IMG/VR virus record: IMGVR_UViG_3300009079_002130
Coordinates: 1 to 51,614 of that record
Length of the DNA stretch: 51,614 bases
Strand: one strand, 5' to 3'
Source: a virus
Shown: positions 29,031-38,541 of the stretch, piece by piece
Layout of the letters: each line of letters starts with the position of its first letter
Numbering within the stretch: position 1 is the stretch's first letter
Notes under the pieces: generated by a model
Seen by the model: only the letters and a program-made list of their open reading frames with translations
What the model was told of the DNA's origin: nothing
The model's database searches: none
Translations under genes and position numbers: made by a program

Positions 29031-29632
29031 AATTGGTTGAAATTTTGAATAAATTTAATTTAGATTCTGACTTCTTAAATGAAGGTTATACTGAAGGAGG
29101 AACTGATAAAAATAGTTATCATAGCTACATTGAAAATTTTTATGAAAAGGAATTTGAACCTTATAAAGAAAGTAAAATTGATTTATTGGAAATTGGAATA
29201 GAAACTGGTGGTTCCTTAAAACTGTGGAAAGAGTATTTTTTAAATTCCAAATCTGTTGTTGGAGTTGATATATCGGATGAAAAAATAGATCAAAGATATA
29301 AAAATATTGATGGCATAATCATGCATTTTGGTGATGCATATGATGAAAAGTTTTCTAAAAAATTCAAACAATTTGATATTATTATTGATGATGGTCCTCA
29401 TACTTTGGAAAGTCAATTAAAATCTATTAAATTTTATTTGCCGAAATTGAAGCAAAATGGACTTTTTATAATTGAAGATATTCAAAGTGTAGAGCATTTT
29501 GATATTTTAATTGATAAATCTAAAGAAGTTTGCGAATCTATTGATAATCAAGTTGAGTATTGTGTTGAATGTATTGATTTACGTGATAAGAAAGGTAGGT
29601 GGGACGATCTAATATTTTTAATCAGGAGTTAA
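29027..29632 (+). CDS. class I SAM-dependent methyltransferase (sugar-modifying type)
   Basis: 201 residues. IDLLEIGIETGGSLKLWKEY is motif I (SAM binding), VVGVDISDEKID motif II, FDIIIDDGPHTLESQ the D-D-G-x-H motif of CmcI/macrocin O-methyltransferase-like enzymes, and LFIIEDIQSV a later motif. It probably O-methylates a sugar in the glycan made by neighbouring genes. Coupled to the gene upstream. Confidence 0.82.
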   Translation: MKLVEILNKFNLDSDFLNEGYTEGGTDKNSYHSYIENFYEKEFEPYKESKIDLLEIGIETGGSLKLWKEYFLNSKSVVGVDISDEKIDQRYKNIDGIIMHFGDAYDEKFSKKFKQFDIIIDDGPHTLESQLKSIKFYLPKLKQNGLFIIEDIQSVEHFDILIDKSKEVCESIDNQVEYCVECIDLRDKKGRWDDLIFLIRS

Positions 29633-29650
29633 ATACCCTACAAAAAAATT

Positions 29651-30355
29651 ATGTCATTTCAATTAATTGTAGAAACTTTAAGAAATAAAAAAGGAATAGA
29701 GTTTGGTGGACCAACTGGACTTTTTAGTGTGCCAGAACATAACCTACACTTATATCCTCATGTAAATCTTGATGGTGGTAATATATTGAATAATAATTAT
29801 TTTCAATCCAATATAGGGTCAAATTTTACCTATTCCGAAAAAATTGGAAAGCAATTTGACATTGATTGTACAAATGAAAAACAACTTTCTTTGTCGGAAA
29901 GATATGATTTTATAGTTACCTCTCATGCTATAGAGCATTTTGCCAATCCTATCAATACTTTAAATTTGTGGAAAAAATATGTTTTAAAACCTGATGGGTA
30001 TGTTTTATCCATCATACCTAATAAAGATTTTTGTTTTGATAGGAAAAGACCATTAACAACCTTAGAGCATTTAATTTCAGACTATAAAAAAAATATTGGT
30101 GAAAATGATACAACCCATATTGAAGAACAAAAAAAATTACATGATTGGAGTGCTGGTGGACTTGTTAATTTTTATGAACTATGTGAAATAAATTATCTTA
30201 CAAGAGTTGTACATCACCACACTTTTAATATAGAATTGGTAGAGAAAATGTTTTCATACTCCGGATTTGAAAATATTGTTTCTTATATACATAATTTTTA
30301 TGGTACACCATTAAATATCGTAAACCTATCAATGGTAAAAAATGATAACTATTAA
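29651..30355 (+). CDS. SAM-dependent methyltransferase
   Basis: 234 residues. KGIEFGGPTGLFSV is a variant motif I, and DFIVTSHAIEHFANPI with LKPDGYVLSIIPNK are the later methyltransferase motifs of the Methyltransf_11-like group. A His-rich stretch (TRVVHHHTFNIELV) may be in the active site. Overlaps the next gene by 14 bases. Likely part of the same glycan-modification pathway; substrate unknown. Confidence 0.78.
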   Translation: MSFQLIVETLRNKKGIEFGGPTGLFSVPEHNLHLYPHVNLDGGNILNNNYFQSNIGSNFTYSEKIGKQFDIDCTNEKQLSLSERYDFIVTSHAIEHFANPINTLNLWKKYVLKPDGYVLSIIPNKDFCFDRKRPLTTLEHLISDYKKNIGENDTTHIEEQKKLHDWSAGGLVNFYELCEINYLTRVVHHHTFNIELVEKMFSYSGFENIVSYIHNFYGTPLNIVNLSMVKNDNY

Positions 30356-31304
30356 TTATCTTGCTCATGATCGTTCCAATAATTTTTGGAATATTACAAA
30401 ACATTTTCTTAATTTAATCAAAGAACAAAATAAATCAAAAATTAGAGTTAATATTCTTACAACTCATAATGCTGATTTTGAAATACTTGATGGTATAGAA
30501 ACAAATATAGTTTCATTTAATTCCGGATATAACTATATGTCAAAAATACAATATGCCGTTTCCCAAAATACAGAATATTCTGTAAAATTAGATGAAGATT
30601 GCTTTATTGGTAATCATGTATGGGATTATATGATTGAAAATGTTGATATTTTAGAATCTGATGATAATTTCATTCTAGCACCATTACTTTCAAACAATAT
30701 TCCTTTGGTGGATGAATTTATAGAATCTTTTATTACTGATGAATTTATTAAAAATGAAATCTATTCTTATTTCTTAAAAAGAGATATGCCAAATGGACTT
30801 TGGGGTGTAGACTATTCTCCTCTTAATGAATATACACTTCAAGCATCATCTTGGAATCCTTCTGCTTTTTATGAAGGTGTTAGTCGAATAGATCATTATT
30901 ATAAAGGGATTCATCCTATTCGTATTTGTGCAGAATCGCAAGTTATCTTAAATGATTATATTGTAGATAACTTTGATAAAATAATTGATAAGCAAGATTA
31001 CTCTATTGAAGAATTTAATCGTCCTTATTATACAAATAGTGTTTTTCTTGTTAAAACTAAGGATTGGAAAAGTTTTCTTAATATGTCTGGAGGTGATGCT
31101 TTTGATGAAGTTGCATTTAATAGTTTTAAAAATACATTTAATAAAAAGACTTTCTACATCAAGAATGGATTTTCAATTCATTTGACTTATAATACTATTC
31201 ATAATTCCAATCATAATGTGTGGGGTATTGGTATGATTGATGGTCTTGATTATGAAACTAATTTGCTTAAAAAAATTCATTATAAATTAGGTTATCAACA
31301 ATAA
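30342..31304 (+). CDS. GT-A-type glycosyltransferase
   Basis: 320 residues. A Rossmann-like N-terminus (TINYLAHDRSNNFWNITK) and EYSVKLDEDCFIGNHVWDYM carrying a DxD-like motif for metal/nucleotide-sugar binding. DKIIDKQDYSIEEFNRPYYT, then GMIDGLDYETN follow. No closer family is assigned. ATG/TAATG junction with the next gene at 31304. Confidence 0.68.
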   Translation: MITINYLAHDRSNNFWNITKHFLNLIKEQNKSKIRVNILTTHNADFEILDGIETNIVSFNSGYNYMSKIQYAVSQNTEYSVKLDEDCFIGNHVWDYMIENVDILESDDNFILAPLLSNNIPLVDEFIESFITDEFIKNEIYSYFLKRDMPNGLWGVDYSPLNEYTLQASSWNPSAFYEGVSRIDHYYKGIHPIRICAESQVILNDYIVDNFDKIIDKQDYSIEEFNRPYYTNSVFLVKTKDWKSFLNMSGGDAFDEVAFNSFKNTFNKKTFYIKNGFSIHLTYNTIHNSNHNVWGIGMIDGLDYETNLLKKIHYKLGYQQ

Positions 31305-32179
31305 TGAAATTAAAATCAAACAAAGTTGCCTTTGTTATTCCGGTTTATCCTCCTCATTATGGGTATTTAAATTTTCTTGATAGTCTCCCAAATGACTTGG
31401 ATTTTGATATCTACTTTATTCTTTCTTATAATGAAGATTTAGATATTTTAAAGTCATGTAATTTGAATCAAATATATAATACTATAGTATTAGAAGAAAA
31501 ATTTAATCGTAATTTTATTTCTAATATTGTCAATTCTAATACAATAATTACTTTTAAAAAATATTATGCTATAAACATGCTGAAGAATAGATATGAATAC
31601 ATTGCAGCAGTTGATTCTGAAATTGAATTTGTATCTATAGATAATGTATATGAAAAATTTAAACAGTATTGTGATAAAAAGAAAATTTTTGGAGCATCCT
31701 TAAATGAAAATAGGTTAGAAATAGCAAAGGATATAATGGGGCATCCTTCAAAATTTTTTGATCAAAATAATGAAGAATTAAAAAATAAAACGTGTGGTTT
31801 GACTCATTATTTTTGGTTTTCTGATATTCCAATTTATGATACTAAAATTGCTTCAGAATTCTTTGAATTTATAAATTTTGAAAATTATGAAACATTTGTA
31901 AATAAGTTAACTTGGTGGGTATTTGATTACATACCGTACATTTATTATTGTGTTCTTTATAAAGGTTATGACTTAATTAATTTAAAAGAGTATGGTATTA
32001 TGAGGAATTGGAGTATGGAATCAATGCCTATTGAAACTTATTTTGAAATAAATGAAAAATTTTCATATAAACCATTGTGGTTGATACATGACGTATATAA
32101 TGAAAATAAGCATCAAATAAAAAAAGATGATATAATTATGACATACCATAGAAATGACGGTCGAGCTGTCTACTTATAA
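31304..32179 (+). CDS. glycosyltransferase-like protein
   Basis: 291 residues. KVAFVIPVYPPHYGYLNFLD is a typical GT start; YIAAVDSEIEFVSIDN occupies the place of the DxD motif (here D-S-E). Later segments are Trp/Tyr-rich (TWWVFDYIPYIYYCVLYKGY). Extremely AT-rich. Probably a transferase of the block, possibly with altered metal dependence. Confidence 0.65.
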   Translation: MKLKSNKVAFVIPVYPPHYGYLNFLDSLPNDLDFDIYFILSYNEDLDILKSCNLNQIYNTIVLEEKFNRNFISNIVNSNTIITFKKYYAINMLKNRYEYIAAVDSEIEFVSIDNVYEKFKQYCDKKKIFGASLNENRLEIAKDIMGHPSKFFDQNNEELKNKTCGLTHYFWFSDIPIYDTKIASEFFEFINFENYETFVNKLTWWVFDYIPYIYYCVLYKGYDLINLKEYGIMRNWSMESMPIETYFEINEKFSYKPLWLIHDVYNENKHQIKKDDIIMTYHRNDGRAVYL

Positions 32180-32195
32180 ATGATTGGTAATTTGT

Positions 32196-33566
32196 ATGAA
32201 TAAGTTAGTAATTTTTGACCTCGATGGGGTTTTAATAGATAGTAGAGAAATGCACTATGAGGCACTCAATTGTGCTCTTGAAAATGTAGATAAGAAGTAT
32301 ATTGTCAATCGTGATGAGCATCTAAGTCTCTATGATGGTCTCCCTACTTCTCGTAAGTTGGCAATGCTGACCGAGAAGAAGAGTCTTCCTGTAGATACTC
32401 ATCAACAGATTTGGGAAGATAAGCAGAGAGCAACCTTTGAGATCTTTTCAAAGTTAAAGAATGACTTTGAACTGATGCTCTACTTTAGAAGACTCAAAGA
32501 TGAAGGGTTTCAAATTTGCGTAGCTAGTAATAGTATTCGTAATACGGTTAAATTGGTTCTACTAAAATTGGGAGTATTGGAGTTTGTTGATTACTATGTC
32601 AGCAATGAAGATGTAGTCCGTAACAAACCATTTCCTGAGATGTACTGGAAGTGTATGACTGCTTGTAATGCTCTTCCTAAGGACACTGTAATTTTTGAAG
32701 ATAGTCATATTGGAAGGCAGGGTGCTCTGGATAGTAAGGCACATCTAATTCCTATTGAGAACCGTCAGCATATGACCGAGAAAAAGATTGAAGAAGCAAT
32801 TGATATTTTGACGCAAACAACGGTAAGTCATATTCCTTGGAAGTCTGATAAGATGAATGTTCTTATTCCTATGGCAGGTGCTGGTAGTCGCTTTGCGAAT
32901 GCTGGATATACCTTCCCCAAACCACTGATTGAAGTGGATGGTAAACCAATGATTCAGGTTGTTGTTGAGAACCTTAACATCGAAGCAAACTATACTTTTA
33001 TTGTTCAGAAGGATCACTATGAAAAGTATAGTCTTCAATATCTCCTAAACCTGATTGCCCCTAACTGCAATATCGTTCAGGTGGATGGTCTTACCGAAGG
33101 TGCTGCCTGCACTACTCTGCTTGCCAAAGAGTTCATCGATAATGATGCTCCATTGGTAATGGCAAACTCTGACCAGTTTGTAGAGTGGAATAGTAACGAG
33201 TGCCTGTATGCCTTTAATGCAGATGGTATTGATGGTGGTATCGTTAGCTTCAAGGCAACTCATCCTAAGTGGTCTTATGCCAAGGTTGGTGATGATGGTT
33301 TTGTATCAGAGGTTGCGGAGAAGAAACCAATCAGTGATAATGCAACAGTCGGTATCTATTTCTGGAAGAAAGGTTCTGACTATGTAAAATATGCTGAACA
33401 GATGATTGAGAAGAATGTCAGAACCAATGGTGAGTTCTATGTCTGCCCAGTCTTCAATGAAGCAATTGGTGATGGTAAGAAAGTTCGTATCAAAGATATT
33501 GAAAGAATGTGGGGCATTGGAACTCCTGAAGATCTAAATTATTTCTTGGAGCACTATAAAGGATGA
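32196..33566 (+). CDS. fusion of HAD-family phosphatase and sugar nucleotidyltransferase
   Basis: 456 residues from ATG 32196 (an in-frame TTG at 32184 is less likely). N-terminal half: HAD motif I IFDLDGVLIDS with nucleophile Asp, motif II VASNSIRNT, motif III Lys in RNKPFPEM, motif IV VIFEDSHIGRQGA. From ~residue 217: nucleotidyltransferase motif IPMAGAGSRFANAGYTFPKP (GxGxRF plus Lys), VDGKPMIQVVVENL, and NSDQFVEWN. Such fusions make an NDP-sugar and remove a phosphate in one polypeptide. It supplies donors to the neighbouring transferases. Its GC and codon use match the phage core, unlike its neighbours, hinting at a different history. Confidence 0.85.
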   Translation: MNKLVIFDLDGVLIDSREMHYEALNCALENVDKKYIVNRDEHLSLYDGLPTSRKLAMLTEKKSLPVDTHQQIWEDKQRATFEIFSKLKNDFELMLYFRRLKDEGFQICVASNSIRNTVKLVLLKLGVLEFVDYYVSNEDVVRNKPFPEMYWKCMTACNALPKDTVIFEDSHIGRQGALDSKAHLIPIENRQHMTEKKIEEAIDILTQTTVSHIPWKSDKMNVLIPMAGAGSRFANAGYTFPKPLIEVDGKPMIQVVVENLNIEANYTFIVQKDHYEKYSLQYLLNLIAPNCNIVQVDGLTEGAACTTLLAKEFIDNDAPLVMANSDQFVEWNSNECLYAFNADGIDGGIVSFKATHPKWSYAKVGDDGFVSEVAEKKPISDNATVGIYFWKKGSDYVKYAEQMIEKNVRTNGEFYVCPVFNEAIGDGKKVRIKDIERMWGIGTPEDLNYFLEHYKG

Positions 33567-34036
33567 AACTGATTGCTCATCGTGGAAATACTGATGGTCC
33601 AAATCCAATTAGAGAAAACAGTGTTGATTATATTGAAAAAGCAATTTCTGAAGGATTTGATGTTGAAATTGATTTGAGAGTTGAAGATAATGAATATTAT
33701 CTTGGTCATGATGATCCTCAATATTTTGTAACTATTGAATGGTTGAGAAAATATAAGGATGTTCTTTGGATTCACTGTAAAAACCCAGAAGCACTTGAAA
33801 AAATGTTAAGTTCTACAATAGAATTTAATTACTTTTGGCATGAAAATGATTGCTATACAATCACCAGTAAAAGTATTGGATGGATTTATCCCGGAAAAGA
33901 ATATGTATTTAAATCAGTTATTGTTATGCCAGAATGGAATATCTCAGTAGATGATATTTTTAAAATTGCTCAGCAGAAGTGTTTTGGAATATGTTCAGAT
34001 TATGTAAAAAAAATAAATTATCATGAGTATTGCTAA
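33563..34036 (+). CDS. short glycerophosphodiester phosphodiesterase-like protein
   Basis: 157 residues. LIAHRGNTDG and NSVDYIEKAISEGFDVEIDL, RVEDNEYYLGHDDPQ show the GDPD core motif HRG, the Glu/Asp pair (E-x-D) and the second catalytic His in LGHDD. It is about two thirds of the usual length and lacks the usual C-terminal strands (ends GICSDYVKKINYHEYC). It could cleave a glycerophospho-sugar or be used in glycan remodelling. Overlaps the upstream stop (ATGA). Confidence 0.75.
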   Translation: MKLIAHRGNTDGPNPIRENSVDYIEKAISEGFDVEIDLRVEDNEYYLGHDDPQYFVTIEWLRKYKDVLWIHCKNPEALEKMLSSTIEFNYFWHENDCYTITSKSIGWIYPGKEYVFKSVIVMPEWNISVDDIFKIAQQKCFGICSDYVKKINYHEYC

Positions 34037-34749
34037 TGAAATTCACTTTTGGAATAATTACTTCCGGTATTGATGATCGAATTGGTAGGATTATTGATAG
34101 TATTGAATCTTTAAATATTCCCAAGTATGAGATTATTATCGTTGGAAATTGTAATTTAAAAAGAACTAATACTAGGATAATTCCTTTTGACGAAGATATA
34201 AAATCGAAATGGATTACCAAAAAGAAAAATATAATAACACAACTTGCTACATATGAAAATATAGTGTATTTGCATGATTATTTTTATTTTAATCCGGACT
34301 GGTATGATGGGTGGTTAAAGTATGGTGACGATTATAAAGTTTGTATGAATCGTATTTTAAACCTCGATGGAACTAGATATCGTGATTGGGTTTTGTGGGT
34401 TTGTAATGGTAATGATACTGATATACCTGTTCCGGGGCATCATCCAATTGATGATTTAGTTGCAGAATATAGAGGTGCTTTAATACCATATGATATGATC
34501 CACCTTTCAAAATATATGTATTTTTCTGGTGCTTATTGGGTTGGAAAAAGGGATGTTATGTTAGAATTTCCATTAGATGAAACTCTTATCTGGGGTCAGG
34601 GGGAGGATGTAAAATGGTCTAAAGAAATACGAAAAAAATATAATTTTTCTATGAATCCATATTCTACAGTGCAACTAATGGTTCAAAAAGATAGAGCATT
34701 TGAAGAAAGTAAAAGTGAAATGATTAAAAAACTAAAAATTATTATTTAA
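34036..34749 (+). CDS. GT2-like glycosyltransferase
   Basis: 237 residues from ATG 34036, overlapping the upstream stop (TAATG). FGIITSGIDDRIGRIIDSIE and YEIIIVGNCN are the GT2 N-terminal motifs; WITKKKNIITQLATYENIVY then LHDYFYFNPDWYDGW replaces the DxD. GQGEDVKWSKEIRKKYNF is the ED acceptor motif. Likely membrane-associated or soluble transferase of the block. Confidence 0.78.
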   Translation: MKFTFGIITSGIDDRIGRIIDSIESLNIPKYEIIIVGNCNLKRTNTRIIPFDEDIKSKWITKKKNIITQLATYENIVYLHDYFYFNPDWYDGWLKYGDDYKVCMNRILNLDGTRYRDWVLWVCNGNDTDIPVPGHHPIDDLVAEYRGALIPYDMIHLSKYMYFSGAYWVGKRDVMLEFPLDETLIWGQGEDVKWSKEIRKKYNFSMNPYSTVQLMVQKDRAFEESKSEMIKKLKIII

Positions 34750-34753
34750 AAAA

Positions 34754-35563
34754 ATGAAAAATAAATTTAATCTTATTGGAGATACATTTAGTCATACGAC
34801 AGGTGGGCATACTGGTTATTCTGTGCATGGAAAGATATCCAATTACATAGAGTGGGTACATGACTTGTCCGCTGATGATACAATGTATGTTGATCGATAT
34901 ATTTTTAATGCAATGCATGATAATATTCTTGGCAACAAATATGGGTGGCTGATGGAATCTAAATCATTAGATTATCAAAGAGGAATTGTAGGTGAAATAA
35001 AAAGGAATAAAGATGAGTATTTTAAAGTATTTAAATATATTTTTACACATGATAAGGAACTCCTATCATTAGATAGTAGATTCAAGTGGTGTCCTGCTCA
35101 AGGATTTTGGATTGAAGATTATAAATTACATCAAAAATCTAAAATGATTTCTTTCATTACATCAAATAAAAATTTTACCGAAGGGCACAAAAAAAGATTG
35201 GAATGGGTTGAAATGCTAGGAGATCAAGTTGATATTTATGGTAGGGGATTTAATGAGATAGATAATAAGGAGCAAGGATTGTGTGATTATATGTTTTCAG
35301 TTGTTGTGGAGAACGGTTTTTATGAATCGTATTTCACAGAAAAAATTCTTGATTGTTTTGCGACAGGTACAATACCTGTTTATATGGGATCTCCAGATAT
35401 TTGCAATTATTTTAACTGTGATGGTATAATAAAATTATCTGAAGAATTTGACATATCAGAGGAAATATATTATAATAAAATTGATGCAATAACAGAAAAT
35501 TTCAAAAAAGTCAAACAATATGAAATTCTTGAAGACTTCATTTATTTAAATTATTTAAGGTAA
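34754..35563 (+). CDS. GT10-like fucosyltransferase
   Basis: 269 residues. The C-terminal GT10 signature FSVVVENGFYESYFTEKILD, then CFATGTIPVYMGSPDI, is clear: this is the GDP-fucose-binding alpha-1,3/4-fucosyltransferase motif. The N-terminal part (GDTFSHTTGGHTGYSVHGK) is divergent. It probably works with the GT11 enzyme at 27544 on the same glycan, so fucose-like residues may be a feature of this structure. Confidence 0.82.
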   Translation: MKNKFNLIGDTFSHTTGGHTGYSVHGKISNYIEWVHDLSADDTMYVDRYIFNAMHDNILGNKYGWLMESKSLDYQRGIVGEIKRNKDEYFKVFKYIFTHDKELLSLDSRFKWCPAQGFWIEDYKLHQKSKMISFITSNKNFTEGHKKRLEWVEMLGDQVDIYGRGFNEIDNKEQGLCDYMFSVVVENGFYESYFTEKILDCFATGTIPVYMGSPDICNYFNCDGIIKLSEEFDISEEIYYNKIDAITENFKKVKQYEILEDFIYLNYLR

Positions 35564-35569
35564 AAATTT

Positions 35570-36355
35570 ATGGATACTAATTATGGGTGGGATATTGATT
35601 CCAAAGATAGTGGAGAATATATTAATACTTGTAAAAAAATTATTGAAGATTCTAATATATTTGATAATTTTAAATCGTCCAAAGAATATAATGTTATTCT
35701 GGAGCATGTTCATTATGAATTGGGATTACAATATTATGATCATATTCAAAAAGTTGGCAAAGAAATCTATGACAAATATTTGAATAAATTTTTAGAAAAT
35801 GATCAAATAGGAAATCCAAATCAATTTTTCTATGGGGACGGTAAAATATCACCGACCACTCTTAGATATATTAAAAATTGTTTAGATTTATCTTTTCTTT
35901 GTGATGATCAAAGTGTATCTAAAATTGTTGAAGTTGGTGGTGGGTATGGTGGTTTGTGTAAAACTTTGAGCGTTCTATGTAACTTTAATGAGTATTTAAA
36001 TATTGATCTTCCCGAAACAGTATTGCTTCAAGAAAAATACTTAAAAAATTTCTCTGAAATATACCCAAAAATTAAATTCGTTCCCTGTAATGAATTGGAG
36101 GATATTTCTAATATTGATCTTTTTATTAGTAATTATTCTCTCTCCGAACTTACGATTGAAACTCAACTAAATTATTACAATAAAATTATTAAAAATAGTA
36201 AAATAATTTATATTACATACAATTTGATTACCAATGATTCCATGAATAATTATAATATTCTCATATCAAAATTGAAAGATGATGGGTTTAAACTTGAAGA
36301 TAATTATTTTGATTATGGCAGTCATAAAAATACAATAATAGTTGGAAAAAAATGA
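35570..36355 (+). CDS. putative sugar O-methyltransferase
   Basis: 261 residues. KIVEVGGGYGGLCKTLSVLC is a strong SAM-binding motif of the putative sugar O-methyltransferase family, followed by YLNIDLPETVLLQEKYL and DLFISNYSLSELTIETQLNY. A long N-terminal helical part (NQFFYGDGKISPTTLRYIKN) precedes it. Overlaps the next gene as ATGA. Third methyltransferase of the block. Confidence 0.82.
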   Translation: MDTNYGWDIDSKDSGEYINTCKKIIEDSNIFDNFKSSKEYNVILEHVHYELGLQYYDHIQKVGKEIYDKYLNKFLENDQIGNPNQFFYGDGKISPTTLRYIKNCLDLSFLCDDQSVSKIVEVGGGYGGLCKTLSVLCNFNEYLNIDLPETVLLQEKYLKNFSEIYPKIKFVPCNELEDISNIDLFISNYSLSELTIETQLNYYNKIIKNSKIIYITYNLITNDSMNNYNILISKLKDDGFKLEDNYFDYGSHKNTIIVGKK

Positions 36356-37068
36356 AAATCTGTATTCTTACTATTGCAACAAACAAATACATTCAGTTTG
36401 TTGAAAGACTTCTTGATGATATTGAGAAAAACTTTCTTGATGGTCATGATATTCAATGCCTTCTTTTTACTGATCATGAAGTAGAAACTTCTGATAATGT
36501 AAAGGTTTCTCAAATAGGGCATAAACCTTGGCCAGAACCTGCTCTTAAAAAATATAACTATATTAATTCAGAATCAGAATATCTGAAAGATTTTGACTAT
36601 CTTTATTTGTTTGATGCCGATGTTGGTATTGTTAACACTGTTGGTGAAGAGGTATTGCAAGATCTTGTTGGGGTTCTTCACCCATATAAGATTTTGGAAT
36701 CAAAGAAAATATATCCATACGAAAAACGAAAAGAATCTACGGCATATGTTTCTGACCAAAATTATGATAAGTATTATGCTGCCGCATTTGTTGGTGGAAA
36801 GTCTTCCATATTTTTAAAGATGGCAAAGACTATTGCTGAAAGAGTTGAAGAAGATGATAGAAATGGTATTATAGCAAAGTGGCATGATGAGAGTCATTTG
36901 AACAAATACTTTAATGAGAATCCTCCAACTGCATTGTCTCCAAGTTATATGTTTCCAGAAGAACTCATCAATCATCCCCAATATCCATTTGAACCAAAAA
37001 TAGTTGCTTTGAAAAAAGAAAGTTCTTTTAATCAAGAAAAAATTCAAATGGGACAGTATCCAGTATGA
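36352..37068 (+). CDS. GT6-like (ABO-type) glycosyltransferase
   Basis: 238 residues. Hallmarks of GT6: GHKPWPEPALKKYNYI, YLYLFDADVGIVNTVGEE (DxD region, here D-A-D), LVGVLHPY, YYAAAFVGGKSSIFLKM and WHDESHLNKYF near the C-terminus. GT6 enzymes transfer alpha-1,3-linked GalNAc or Gal, as in the human A/B transferases; bacterial and phage members are known. It would build a blood-group-like glycan together with the fucosyltransferases here. Overlaps neighbours by 4 bases on each side. Confidence 0.87.
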   Translation: MKICILTIATNKYIQFVERLLDDIEKNFLDGHDIQCLLFTDHEVETSDNVKVSQIGHKPWPEPALKKYNYINSESEYLKDFDYLYLFDADVGIVNTVGEEVLQDLVGVLHPYKILESKKIYPYEKRKESTAYVSDQNYDKYYAAAFVGGKSSIFLKMAKTIAERVEEDDRNGIIAKWHDESHLNKYFNENPPTALSPSYMFPEELINHPQYPFEPKIVALKKESSFNQEKIQMGQYPV

Positions 37069-37775
37069 AAATTGATTTGAGAAAAATTCCTGCTGTTTAT
37101 ATGAATCTCAAACAGCACGAAGAAAAAAATGAGAAGATGCAAACACTTCTTGATAAATGTGGTTTTGAGACTAGAATTAAAGTTGAGGGTAATTATAGAC
37201 CAGACAATCCTCCGGCAGGATGTGCTGGTGCTCACTATATTGGGTTATGTGAAATTGATCCTCCATTTGTTTTGTTTGAGGATGATTGCCTTTTATATAA
37301 CTTTGAACCTATCATAGAAGTTCCTGATGATGCAGATGCTGTTTATCTTGGAACATCACAGTGGGCAAGATACTTCTCTTTTTCTGGACCTTTCGTTCAT
37401 TATGATATTGTTGATGACAATATCGTTAGGGTCTACAATATGCTTAGTGGACATGCTATATTGTATTTGACTCAAGAATATGTTAGAATGTGTCAAAGAA
37501 TATCACACCATGCTTCTGAAGTCATTGGATATAATCAAGATACTGGGTTTGCTGAAGTTCAAAAATATTTTAATATCTATTCTGTAAACAATCCTTTCTT
37601 TAAACAGAGTGGATATAATAATGCAGTTACTAGTTGTAAAGTAACAGATATTGGAATTCATGTGAGTGATGCTCAAAGATTTTTTGATAGTGTTAAATGT
37701 GACCTTTCTAGATTGCAAGGTGTACCCGATTTAAGTGGGGCTCCAAGTACATATCATCCATTAAAAATTGTATAA
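37065..37775 (+). CDS. GT25-like glycosyltransferase
   Basis: 236 residues. The short N-terminal Lys-rich helix, then GCAGAHYIGLCEIDPPFVLF, then EDDCLLYNF: the GCxxxH and EDD motifs point to the GT25 (LPS galactosyltransferase-like) group. The remainder is divergent (GHAILYLTQEYVRMCQRISH). Same strand and coupled to its neighbours. Confidence 0.72.
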   Translation: MKIDLRKIPAVYMNLKQHEEKNEKMQTLLDKCGFETRIKVEGNYRPDNPPAGCAGAHYIGLCEIDPPFVLFEDDCLLYNFEPIIEVPDDADAVYLGTSQWARYFSFSGPFVHYDIVDDNIVRVYNMLSGHAILYLTQEYVRMCQRISHHASEVIGYNQDTGFAEVQKYFNIYSVNNPFFKQSGYNNAVTSCKVTDIGIHVSDAQRFFDSVKCDLSRLQGVPDLSGAPSTYHPLKIV

Positions 37776-37779
37776 TATT

Positions 37780-38541
37780 ATGGTAGTTCAAATTTTTACT
37801 TCAGTAGTAAATCGTCCTGATTTTGTGAGTCTACAAAATAAACTATTCCAAAAGTTTCTTAAAAAAGATTATCAGTTTCATATTGTAGACGATTCAATTG
37901 ATTCTGAGATTTCTGATCAATTTCAGTCAATTTGTTTGGAAAATCAGTTTTCTTATTATAAAAAACCAGAAAGAAAAAATCCAATGAATCCTGCTCAAGC
38001 ATGTGCGGATACGGTTCAGTGGACTTATGATAATATCATTAGAAAAAATCATTTAGATGATATTGTTTTCTTCTGTGATTCTGATTTGTTTTTGATTGAT
38101 GAATTTAATATTGAGGATTATATGAGTGATGCTATTATTGCAGGACTTCCACAAAAGAGGGGAGAAGTTACTTATATGTGGAATGGGATAATGTTTTTTA
38201 ATATGCCTAAGATAACTGATTTGGATATTAATTTTTCTGATGGTGTTGTTGAAGGTGAGATGACCGATGTTGGTGGGCATACGTATTATTATTTTAAGAA
38301 AAATAATATTGAGATGAAAAAAACTGATGAAGAGTTCCCACTATACCCAACTCATTTTGGGGATATTGAAATTCAAAATGATGAAGTAACCAAAGGTTAT
38401 AACTTTGAATTGCATTTAGGTGGTAAGTTCCTTCACTACCGTGCCGCAACTAACTGGCATTCCAACTGGAGAGATTCTAATGATCCTTTATTTAAAAAAA
38501 CTGAGATCTTTAATACAATTATAGGGGAACTTTTAAAATGA
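37780..38541 (+). CDS. GT-A-type glycosyltransferase
   Basis: 253 residues from ATG 37780 (a TTG 12 bases earlier would overlap the upstream stop). IFTSVVNRPDFVSLQNKLFQ, then IVFFCDSDLFLIDEFNIED contains the D-S-D metal motif. YMWNGIMFFNMPKITDLDIN and FLHYRAATNWHSNWRD mark the acceptor side. No closer family assigned. Overlaps the FkbM gene as ATGA. Confidence 0.7.
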   Translation: MVVQIFTSVVNRPDFVSLQNKLFQKFLKKDYQFHIVDDSIDSEISDQFQSICLENQFSYYKKPERKNPMNPAQACADTVQWTYDNIIRKNHLDDIVFFCDSDLFLIDEFNIEDYMSDAIIAGLPQKRGEVTYMWNGIMFFNMPKITDLDINFSDGVVEGEMTDVGGHTYYYFKKNNIEMKKTDEEFPLYPTHFGDIEIQNDEVTKGYNFELHLGGKFLHYRAATNWHSNWRDSNDPLFKKTEIFNTIIGELLK

